This document shows positions 28,301-40,300 of a stretch of DNA of 64,000 nt, in pieces. The translations under genes and the position numbers were made by a program. The notes under the pieces are model-generated. The model was not told the origin of the DNA, ran no database searches, and saw only the letters and a list, made by a program, of their open reading frames with translations. Every line of letters begins with the position of its first letter. Position 1 is the first letter of the stretch. The stretch is from Unio delphinus (lineage: Eukaryota; Mollusca; Bivalvia; Unionida; Unionidae): the NCBI GenBank assembly GCA_029339505.1, contig JAQISU010000155.1:18122001-18186000 (forward strand), given 5' to 3'.

Positions 28301-31300
28301 ATTTACAAATTACTTAATAATTAATTGTATATGTGGAATGAAGCTATTGATTGCTTCTCTTGTTATCATTGATCACATTTGTGAATTATTAGGATTAACA
28401 ACCAATTAATGTTAGCTACTTGTATGTTGCATACATAATAATATTTATAAATGTTTGTCAATTGAAATGAGTTAATCTAATACGATACTGTTAGCTCTCG
28501 TCATGGGCCATACTTCTGTTGATGATGAATGGATATATCTATTAAAGCAAACTTTGTAATAGATTATACTTTGGAATTTCTTTGTTTCAGATAAGATAAA
28601 GTCAGTGGGTTAATGCTACAATATTTAATGCAGGTAAAACATAACAACCATGGATTTAAAAAAATAATTTACAAAATGTTTTAAATCTTTTTTTCTTCCA
28701 GAGGTCATAATGGTCCTGGCTGCCTCCTTTGAATTTGACAAGCAACACAATTCTCAAATTGTTGAAAGACCGAGTGACAATGAGGAGGTGCCACCGGTAT
28801 GAATAAAGCATGTCAGAATGAACACCCAGTATTAAACAAAAAATGCCCTTCAATGGAAATATTTGTATCGTATTGTTTATGTTTTACTGATTATATTAAT
28901 TTTTAAGTAGCAGACACATGTTTATTGACGATTCAGTCAATTTGTTTTAAGTTTTAAAGAGTTTTATGGTATATGTTTCATCAATTACATACTTGTGTTG
29001 CTGTAGTTAACATGTACATAGCTGCCAACTGTCCCGTTTTTTCCGTATTTGTCCCGTATTTTGGACCTGAATATGGGTGTACTTTTTTTTTGGCAAAAAA
29101 TATGTTTTCTAATTAAAAAAAATAATAATAAAATTTCTTTGGAATTGTCAGTTTAGAACGGGCTTTTGTTTCTATTTTGATATAATATATCACTTGTGTA
29201 TATGAATAAAGTTCTACAATACGATTGGTTCATTCGAAATCGAGGCTACCATGCCTGTTGTTATCCGCCATATTGGATTTCGCAATAGTTACCGCTGTTG
29301 CTGTATCCCGTTTTCGTAATATTCAGCTTCTAACCATGTTAAATAGGAAAGCGGAATATTCTGAATTTTCTCCAGGAAAAATAGAAGGAAACAACTGGAA
29401 AGACATTTGTGATGTCTTTTAGATTTGTGAAAACATAACAGAAGAGAAAACTTGACGTTTTGCAAAGTGTGTAATGTGATTTCGCTATTGGGCATGGAGA
29501 CGCCCATGAAATGCAAGAGCACGAAAAAGCTAATAAACATTTGGTTCCTGTTTCATCACACACAGCTCAGCCTGAACTTACGATGTAGATAAATGCCAGA
29601 GAGAACCTTAATGTACATCGATCGAAATATAATTTATTAAATTTCTTTTAGAAATAAACCTTCCTTTTTCAGTTACTATTGTTGCTGGCGATTTATTTTT
29701 CACACGTTTTCCAGACATTAAAATCGCAAGGATCACTCTTATGCTTGAACGAAAACAGATCATTAAATAAATCTCAGAATTGAGATAATCAATGAAAGTT
29801 GCTACATTGGAATCAATGATTTAAAAAGAAACAAGGCGTGGAAAGGGCTCCTATAAACAGTTTGTATTTGAGTATTACACTCTTGCACCTTCTGAATGGG
29901 CACCCGAATGGAACATGGTGCAACTCCAAATCGTACAAGTGTGCAACACGTGATTCTTTGACATTAAGTAATTATGTAAGACACAGTTACTGATGGTTGT
30001 ATACGTAAAATTACATATGCAATACAAATTTTAAAAAATCAGTATTTCTTCCTGAAAATCAGTATTTTTGTCACAAGTAATCAGTATTTTTGTGCTCGGA
30101 GGTTGGCAGCTATGCATGTATAAATCAAATATGTCCAGGTTATAAATTCTTGCAATTTAAACAATTTACCATAATAAAAGTATTCTTTATTGACTTTAAC
30201 AAAGAACTATAACATGAAATTATTTTAACTATGAAAGAAATTCATATTTCTGTCAGAAACTTGATTTTGGAAAAAAATACTTTGTTTAGAACATGTACCT
30301 TTTCATCATATAAAATGTTCTTAGTTGTTCCCAGCTTTTCAAAGAAAATGGGAGATACTAAATTGGGTTTGATTTGCTTCCATTGTTCATTCCTTCCAAT
30401 CTTTCATCTGTTTGCCCATCCCAGTTTCATTTTTGTACAGAAATCCTTTCATTTGATGTTAGTACAATTTTGGTGTACAGCTTGATACTTATGACACAGC
30501 AACAGCATTGATTGTCACCACTCTGTATCATCAATATATGGAGTTATAGCCTGTGATTGTCAGACCCTCCTGTTTTATTTCTGGGCAGCAACTCCCTTTT
30601 AATGTTTGGATTTCAACAAAATTTGACATGCAACTTATTTTTATGCAACCTTAGCTGAGTTTGTAGGTCTGAATTCTGCATCAGTGTTATATCTTTGGAT
30701 TGATAGACTCAACAACTTTCATTTCTGTCCAGTAACTCTTCTAATTAATATTGAATTTCAACCAAAGGTTATAGGCAGCCTGATAATGATGATACCTCAG
30801 CTTAGTTTAATTGTCAGCATTCTACATCACCATATAGGGGATTCATGGTCGATCGGTGCACCTACTGTCATATTTGTACAACACCACCCTTATTTATGAC
30901 TAGAATTGAAACTGATTTGATAAGCACTTGATTTTGATAGGATCCTAACAGAGTTTGATTATCTGCATTTTTCATCATCATGTTGTGGATTTATTGCACC
31001 TCATTGAGAGATGCACCCACCTTCATTTCTGTACAACACCACCTTTGTTTATGATTGGAATTGAAAAGTATTTGGTAAACTGATAGAACCTTGGCTGAAT
31101 TTGATTATGAGTATTAGTTGTAATTATTTAGCAGAGTTATAGTCCCTGGTTGTTTGATTCATTCACTTTAATTTCTGTACAATTAGTCAGTTCATGTTGA
31201 ATGCTTTCTGCTAAGTTTTGCATGCAGTTTGATACTATTGAGACCGTGGCTGCATTCATTTGTCAGCATTATATGTTATTTAGTAAAATTATAGTCCCAG

Positions 31301-34300
31301 ACTAACCTACTTTCATGCACATTGACTCCTTGATTGGAAATGTACACATTTAAAAGGTGCCTAATCTTAATAAAACCTCAGCTGAGTTTGACTCACTTTT
31401 ATTTGTTGCAGTAACACCATTGTTTCCTAATGGATGTCAACAAATTTGGTGTTTAACTTTATATTATATATATCTTGGGTCAGTTTGATTTTGTAGCATC
31501 AGATTTACATCAGATTTAAAGCATCATTTAGTACATCTGTGGCCTCTGATTGTTGAACACACCACATGTTTTGTTTCCACACAATAGTGTCCTTAATTAT
31601 GATTGGATTTCAAGAAAATTTTATATGAAAGTCCGTACTACTGTTTTAACTAAAGCTAAATTTGATTATCAGCATCCTATGCCATTGTTTGGTGAAGCTG
31701 TGGTCACTGCTTGTTAGACACATTTTCCATGCACCTTTATACTGATACATTGCCAGGATTCAAATTTCAGTGTTCAATTTCATATTGTTTTGTTGCTGTC
31801 CAGCCATATGTCCATAAGTTCATACATCTTATGTCCGTCTCAAATTTGTTTTAACTTGATAGCACAAAAACTATTAAAAACATAGTCATTAAAGCATACA
31901 CATGGTATTATGGTAAAAAAATAACCATCTGCAATTAGCTGATTTTGTGGATGACTTGCACTTTAGGTATGGAAGATTCCCAAACAGTTTTGGTAAAATG
32001 TTGAGGTCACAGAATGAAAGAGAAAACATCGTCTCAACAGAAAACTGAAGTTGTACACCATGTACAGTAACCAAACTTTGGCTTGCACTAGGAAGAGACC
32101 TAGCATTTTTGGAGTTAAGAAAGAGAAGAAAAATGGTTTCCACACAAAAATATTACTTCAATGTAACACTTCAGGATCAAATGTTGTGGATGACTTTCAC
32201 TTTGGGTAACTTGGAATTCTACTGATTTTGGTTTCAAGAGATCAAGGTCATTGCAGCAGAAGAAAAAAAAAAAATATTGTTTCTGCAAGGAAATTTCAGT
32301 TACTTTCCATGTACAGTTAACAGTGTTTATGGATGACTTACACAATAATTAAAGAAAGAAACCTGTATCAATAGTGTACTGGTTAATTTTGATGACCGAA
32401 AGAAGATAGATGTTTTTTGCATAACTTTTGTTATAGACAACTTACTTTGATGACACTATTGTACAAGGCTTGCACTTAAGGTATGCTAGACACAGTTTGA
32501 TTTTGAAATCTAAAGCCCAAGGTTCAGATTTAATGTGGCTCAAAGAAAACTTACTTTTCCATTATAAATTCTGTTCTAAAGTAAGTTCTTGACCAAATTT
32601 TGTGACTGACTTTCATTTTGGATAATAATGAAAAATGTAGATTCTGGAGTTGAAAGGTCATTAACTTTACTCTTGTTCAGAATTAACTATTTTGCATATG
32701 GATAATGGTTGTGGTTGGGGGCAAAAACAGTATGAGCACAATTTAGCAAATGAAATTTGGCATGCATATTAATATTTATATGTAGATGGACAATTAGAGT
32801 TATGCCATTAAACCAAATTTTAAAACATTTTCTACAATTTTGAATTTTTGGGACATTTTAGGTTCACATTGGCAGCCTTTTTTTACAAGCACAATTTTTT
32901 AAAAATTGAAACGATTTTTCATTGTATTTTATAGATGCTATACAAATACATCAATATTATATATATCAGTGAAATTTACAGTTAGAACAGTGTATTTTGA
33001 AAGTTTCTTTTATTTTTAGCTGATGAAGATGCTACCAGATTTAGATGAAAAGAACAAAGAAAAGCCATTGTGTTACACATACAGTGTAAAGGCACGAGCC
33101 TTACTACACAGCCAATTTAATCGAATAGAGCTTCCCAGAAACACCTTGGAGCTGGGTAAGTGAATTTCCTATGTTTACTCTGTTATATAAGCACCTGAGT
33201 ATAATATGTACCTGATTTTTTTAAGTAGCCACAGTTAGAATGCTGGGCCTTTGGCTGGAAGGGTGCAGGTTTGAATCCTTCCATTGTATTGGCCTGGATC
33301 ATCTACCATTATGTGTACAATGTACAGTGCCATAAAATACCATACCAAGTCAAAGTGGTTTCTTGAGCCAGATTAAGTAAATAAATTTCTTCCGTGATAA
33401 AACACATAATCTGTCCTAAGTTTGAAATATCGATTCCTCACCTGCAATATTAGATTTAAATATCCAGTCTAGTATATCTAGTAAACAATTCAGTAACTCG
33501 GCAGAATCAGTATTTTTCCTTGAACACAAATGCCTTCAAGCAACCAGCTAAAATAGGTTATAATACTATTTTTTTAATTATTATACAGAAGTTTTTGCTT
33601 CTCTAAGCTAATGCTTATGTCTGTCATGATCTAGAATGTAGTTGGGAGCAGGAGTAATATAGTATTACCCATTTGATTTTTGGTTAGGTGGGGCATTTAT
33701 GTTCCTTGAACATATTCTTGTTCTTCTTTAGTGGCAAGTAGTCACATCTGTTACAAACATTTATTCCAACCAAATGTACCATACAAGTTTTGGCTGAATA
33801 TTTTCAATCTCATATAAACTCATCTTGTAACCAAAAACAACTTTCTTTAAGTCTTTTTACATTTGAAAAATTTGTACAGTTATGTTGCATATAAATTATA
33901 TTGCACAGTGACATTTTGTTGATTACATTAGTTTCTAGTATCTGATGAAAAGGGAAATTCACCTAAAATGCTTCTGGCTTTCAGATCGCCTTTATATCCT
34001 GAAAAAATGCCCAGTCCTGATCAATGAAATGATCAACATGATTTCCCAGCTGGTAGCCTCGGCAGTTGCTAGACGTGGTGAGTCTTAGTATGATTGTTTT
34101 AGTATTGTTGTCTGTATTTTGTCTGTCTTCCTTCACTTTTGGTACAAGTTTCATTAGTTAATCCGCTGAAGTTCAGGAAATAGCTATGGTCTGTTGGACT
34201 CATTAGAAGTTTATGCTTTTAGTTTTTTAAATACTCAATGTGTGTTAGTTTCTTTTTTTACACAAGACATTAGTAAAGTAATTCTGGGATTAGAATTTCC

Positions 34301-37300
34301 ATTTCTTGGATCGTGTTATATATATATCTTTTTGTGTGCTTTAACATTGATTGCAGGAGAGGGACTGGATGGACAAGATGCCTAAGGTGCTCACCTTTAC
34401 GGATCACTCACATCTTACCACTGTCTTTATAGTTTTGAATCTCAGCTTGACCAGTGTATGCTGTTGTTGTTGTTGTAGGGTTTAACGCCATTTTTCAGCA
34501 CACGATAGGCTATACATAGCAGACAGTATTATTGGTGGAGGCAAACTCTGGCAAAAGCCCCGGAAAGAACCACTGACCCACGAGAAGCTATGGACAAGCT
34601 TTCTCACATAACTGCATTAGCCGAATCTTAGACTCGAACCCATGCAGACAGAGGTGAGATGGCAGTGATCCATAATGGAGAGCGCTTTAGACCACTCGGC
34701 CACTCGGGTTCCCTAACCAGTGTATGCAAGAATGCTTGCCACTAGCATCCCACGAGTCAGTGTTCTTCCTGAAATCTTTATGGGTTCTTCTACCATCAAA
34801 TACACTGGTCACCATGTATTATGTGTTGAAAAATTGCATGAAATGTCACAAAACCAAACCAGTAGTTTGCTCAAACATTCATTACTGGGTGTACTTGTGT
34901 ACAAATAGGATCCAAGTGCAAAAATGCATTTACTCATATCTGCTATTACATATTGCATCAGCAGATCTGGGTCTGTGCAGTTTGTTAGGCATTTACCTTA
35001 TAAATAAATATATGTAGTATTTTATCAGCTTTACAGATTTAATATCATGTTTCATGCTATGCTGTCCAAGATGAGACATGTTGATCACACGACTCTGATA
35101 GCGTAGTAGGTAAAATATTATACTTTCATGTAAGTCAAGTCCAACCGCTAATGACATAGGCCTTGATTTACTGTAGCGTAATGTGCCAGCAGATTAGAGA
35201 CTGTATTTGATTGTTTTACTGATTTCTTACAAACTGCAAAGATCCAGATCTGTCAGTACATTATGCAGTAGCAGGTCTGAATATGGTAACAATACATATT
35301 ATTTTTAGTTCTACTGGTCATAGACAAGGGATTTTTATGGGATGGTATGTTTTGCATCATCTGCCATTTATCTGTCTCTATTAGCACCAGTTTGTTATTA
35401 CTGATCATCATAAACTACTTGGAATATTGCTTTGAACTTGACACACAATCATCCCATGGCCTAGTTGGTTTTAAATTAAAATGCTGTTGCTTGGACATCC
35501 ACTACTGCAGCAACAGTGGCCATCTTGAAAATCATGTTATTGCGACTTCTCCTAAATGAATCGGCAATGAGAATTTTCATCAGATTCGCAGATTTCTAGG
35601 ATTTTCAGGGTCATCTGGCTAATTTCTTAAATCAATGCAAACTTGTTGAGAAATTTGGGGGTTGTGGTAGGGTCATTTGAGTGCCGATTTACTGGATGGT
35701 TCCGTGCATGATAAATGTTTTAATATATTATTAGTTGTGTGATTCATAATAATTAATTTCTGATACCATTCTAATCTAATCAGATTCATTTTGTTTTCTT
35801 TGATGAAATTAGGTATTAATTGCATGTTATAATATCATCAATTTATAAAATGTAAGATGGAGAAATGTATGCAATTCTAATTGCATCAGATGATGCCAGG
35901 ATTCTTGAAGTGGACATTTACATGGGCTTGGTTGGATCAATATGTTCATATCTTAATAAAGTACAAGGTGCAGTAATTCAGATTGGAGTTTGTGAAGAAG
36001 AAAACACTACAATGTAACAGCCCTCATCATAAAGCTGCATAATTGATGAGAATGTGTTCCACTGTTTGTGGACACTGGCAGAGTACACACTCTGGCTAAA
36101 GCTCACTCTTCAGAGAATATGTATGTATCAGGTATGAATGCCCCATATGTGATTGGCACAATATGCCTTGTTTTATATGATGGATGTCACCTTCCAGTGC
36201 ACTTTCTTCCCTTTGAATAACATGATACCAATGTGACTAGGCTGCTAGAATGCTTTTTTTCCCTTCAACATAGTTAGCAAATCATGTTTCTGTAGAATTT
36301 GGAATATTTTAGATTTTGAAAGGCTTACAGTATAAGATAGATAATTAAAAAAGTTATTATTTTAAAGTTTATTATTTTAGAGGTCTCACTGTAGTTCACA
36401 AATTGAGTATAGATGTAATTTCTGTGGTAAAAATGGAGGCTTCTTTTGGTAACCAACTTGAGTGGTGCATTGGGGTGTTGCAGCAGCAGCTTGTCTGTCT
36501 TTTGAAGGGGGCCGAGTGGTCTAAAGCGCTCTCCATTATGGACCACTGCCATCTCACCTCTGTCTGTGTGGGTTCGAGTCTCAGATTTGGCCAATATGGG
36601 TATGTAAGAAAGCTTGCCAGTAGTTTCTCATGGGTCGGTGGTTCTTTCCAGGGGTTTTCCCAGGTTCTTCCTCCACCATTAATACTGGCTGCCATGTATA
36701 GTAAAATGGCATTAAACCCTACAACAACTACAATGACAACAACCATCTTTTGAACAATCTAAAATCATGGACATATGGCTACAATAGGATGCACTGGTTG
36801 AATTGAGTTTACTTGGACTAATGAGAGGATTTGGTTTAAGACATTTAAATAAATAAAGGTCAAATATTATTTTAGTGTGTTACAGATGTTTTGAATTAAT
36901 AAAGGTAAATATTATTTGGAGGATTTTAATAACCAGTGTGGTCTTTTGAGAATACAGAATTTGTAGAATTGTATGTGTTGATTTTTTTGCTGCTTAAAGA
37001 CGAGGACAACTAATTTTTGTGGAATGATATTTGGGTGAGAAATGGGTTGCATTTGCTGTATATACAAGAATTCCTGTGTTTATTTATTTTGATGCAGTAT
37101 ATGCCGATATAACAAATCATTTATGTATTTTGTTTAGTAATTAATATATGCCATTTCTAGTCCCAATAAATCTTTTATGTATTTTTGTGTTATAACCAAT
37201 GCCATTTCTGCCTATCGAAATGCAGTCAGTGTGTATAGATACAATACATTCTTTATGTGTTTTGTGTTATAACCAATGCCATTTCTGTCTATAGCAATGC

Positions 37301-40300
37301 AGTATATGCCGAGGTTGGATACTGTGGAAAATGTGATGAAGGTGTCTCCAATGATTATTCAGGGAGTTACAGCCAAGTGCAGTCCATTGCTGCAGTTGCC
37401 CCATATCACGAAGGACATGCTCAGGCACTTTGTTACCAAGAAGGTAAAATTACACTATTGTCATTGCAGAATTATCCTTTGCTCATTATTTCTTTTACAT
37501 TATCCAATATTCCTTATTGTTTTTTCACCTATCAAAGCATTGTAATACATATATTAACAATTTTTATTAACAATTTGTCAATACAGTGGGATGCATTATA
37601 ATATGGTTCACAGATTAAACAGAAATTTGGTGGATTTTTTTTAGCAAGTTTTAATGAATGGCTGTTCCCCACAGTTACATGAGAGTATAGTCTTCGGACG
37701 ACATGTTCAGCAATAGTGTCTATGCCTTTGATGGTCAGTGATCATATGTTGACTTGCCTTAAGCTTTAACTGTCACCTATCTACAGTGACCACTCAGTCT
37801 TTTGCTTTGTGAGTAAGGCATTGTTTTGATAAATGTATGACATGTAAATTGATATGGCAAATTTTGTTATCTCGTTTGTGCTGATTAAATCTAGTCAGGA
37901 TGATAGTTTAACTCAAAGGTGTCACTATGTCAAATATGGAAGCAAGGTAGTTTCTATCATTATGATTCAGGAATGAAGCAGTTTGTTTTCTGGAAGGGGG
38001 GGGGTAGTTCTATTATTGATGGAGAAATGGAAGTCACATTTTTTGCTACTGTTTACAAGTTTAATTTATCTTCATCAATTTGCCTGTGAATTAAAGCGAT
38101 TTTTAAAGAGAAAATTTCATCTTTGAGAAGAGGTGCAAGTTACTATCCCTTTTATTATGGTCAGGGGGTCATTTAATAGTTAAAACTCATTTGTAAAGAT
38201 GGTAAGTTTCAAGTCATGGGTCACAAAATAATTCATATACAGCTTCTTTTGATTTCCTGTTAATCACAGGCTTTTCATATAAACCAATGTCTTTTCATCT
38301 TGCCAAGTTGAACAATTGGCTAATCCAGATTATTGTTTTTTAAGCATGAACATGTTTGTTTGTTTGATTGGGATTTTTAATGTAGCTTTAAAGAAAATTC
38401 AGTCATGTCGCTATGATGTCTGCAGTGAGGCAGTTTATAGTGATGTCTAGCACTGGGGCTTCATGCCGCAGACATGTAGCATGATGTCCCACCCAGTCAC
38501 ATTATCCTGACATCGGGCCGACCAGTCCTAACACTAACCTCTTAATGCTGAGTGCCAAGCGAGGCAGCTGTTATAAATCTTTGATATGACTTGGCCGGGA
38601 ATCGAACCCACAACCTCCTGCTTCTGTGGTGGACGCTCTAATCACTAGGCCACCGGAGTGGTTTAAGCATGAACATAATAATATTAGTAATTTCTGTAAG
38701 TAGATGGTTTTTGTTTATAGTTTGGATAAAAGTGAGCTGGATAGAGCAGGGCTTGAATTTAACACAAATTTCTTGGTAGCCAGAAAGACTAGTGTAAACT
38801 AGTGAAACTAGTGTTTCAAAACACGTGCCTTTGCCCCCCCCCCCCCCAAATAAATGGTCTGTCCCTAATAAAGTCTTGACTTCTGCAGGATCAAAGCAGT
38901 GGCTATTGTAAACACTTATAAAATATTAACATCAAAAGATAATGTTAGTTTCACCTTGGAAAATGCATGTTCCCATCAAATGAAGCCATCTGACTCTGCG
39001 CGTTGCATTCAACAGCGCCAATTAACGGTCTCTTCATTAATAGCGTAAGTTTAGTAGGTGCTCCTAATTAACCGGACCCCAATGTATTGTTGAAATTAAT
39101 AATAAGCAGAAATTATTCAAATCTTTGATGCCCATGCTGAGAGATTTTAATTCTCCTTTGAATACGTTCCCCAATCACATTACTTTAGGGGATATTAGCC
39201 TGCTACCTCGCGAATCCAGCCCTACCAAAAGACGAAAATTCGTCTTTCCTGTCTATGTCATATAGACAAAGGGCAATAACTCTTGCCCATTACCTCCCCT
39301 TGCCGCCCGTTAGGTGTCGCTTCTTTAGTTTTTTAGCTTCGCTTACGCAAAAACACGTACAATTAGACCTCCAATGAATCCAAGCCATCTTAGTGTAAAT
39401 TCTGACCATCCGAAGTTAAATTTGGAATTACTGTGTTGGATAATCATTCCTCTACAGGTCGTATACATTATTTTACAATATTTTCCAATTTGAGTGACTT
39501 TGTCACCTTTTCTAGACTTCGGACCAGGTTGCAACGTGGTCAAAGCATGTAATACATGTAGCACTCAATAATTTCGCTTATTCCGTATGTAACGTTTACG
39601 ATATTAGCGACTAATAACGTGCTGCATTGATAATGTGTGCTGTATTTATCTTCTTTGACGTTTCAGTAGACTTCAAAAAAGTCTTTGAACGACCAATTGC
39701 GACTATTTAATGGCGGACTTCGTGTTGTAGTCACGAATTCACGCGACACTTAATCATTTCGCTTCCTCCGTTAGTTACGGTTATGGAATAGCGACTTAAT
39801 AGCGTACTGAATTGTTAATTTGTGCTTTGTTTATCTTCTTTCCGTTTCAGTAGACTTCGTCTCTGAACGACCAGTTGCGACTATTTAATGGCGGAATTTC
39901 GTGTGGTAGTCACGAATTCACACGACACTTAATCATTTCGCTTCCTCCGTTAGTTACGGTTATGGAATAGCGACTTAATAGCGTACTGATTGTTAATTTG
40001 TGCTTTGTTTATCTTCTTTCCATTTCAGTAGACTTCGTCTCTGAACGACCAGTTGCGACTATTTAATGGCGGAATTTCGTGTTGTAGTCACGAATTCATG
40101 CGACACTTAATCATTTCGCTTCCTTCGTTAGTTACGGTTATGGAATAGCGACTTAATAGCGTACTGAATTGTTAATTTGTGCTTTGTTTATCATCTTTTC
40201 GTTTCAGTAGACTTCGTCTTGAACGACCTATTGCAACATGCTCACGGTGATAACTAGTGTGGTCATTAAGAGTTAACATGGCACGGAATAATTTGACTAC

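Larger units (their letters stand above)
25046..28701 (+). other. SEC63 intron 8
   Basis: 3.7 kb. Contains a degenerate tRNA-like segment near 25686-25740, the hairpin repeat at 26056, and the 76-bp satellite at 27242. Other parts are AT-rich without recognised features. Confidence 0.75.
28797..33019 (+). other. SEC63 intron 9
   Basis: 4.2 kb. Contains the hAT-like relic 29018-30113 and a decayed 140-160-bp tandem array (30590-31760). Diverged repeat-like sequence follows at 31800-32760, with no coding region recognised. Confidence 0.7.
34078..37294 (+). other. SEC63 intron 11
   Basis: 3.2 kb. Holds nested SINE-B copies 3 and 4, hairpin-family pieces (34967-34990 and 35227-35252), SINE-B copy 5, and the duplicated splice-acceptor region just before exon 12. 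35300-36480 has no recognised feature. Confidence 0.75.

Noticed and set aside
27242..28385. Regular direct repeats resembling a CRISPR array (also 51985-52655)
   Set aside because: Repeats are contiguous, with no unique spacers and no cas genes, and the DNA is clearly animal. These are a satellite and a minisatellite.
36396..36753. Two 116-codon overlapping ORFs
   Set aside because: They lie in SINE-B copy 5 and flanking sequence. The same peptides appear in other copies of the SINE.
37092..37107. Alternative start of exon 12
   Set aside because: Sequence identical to the exon 12 start, but followed by stops and no Sec63 coding. It is a decayed duplication.
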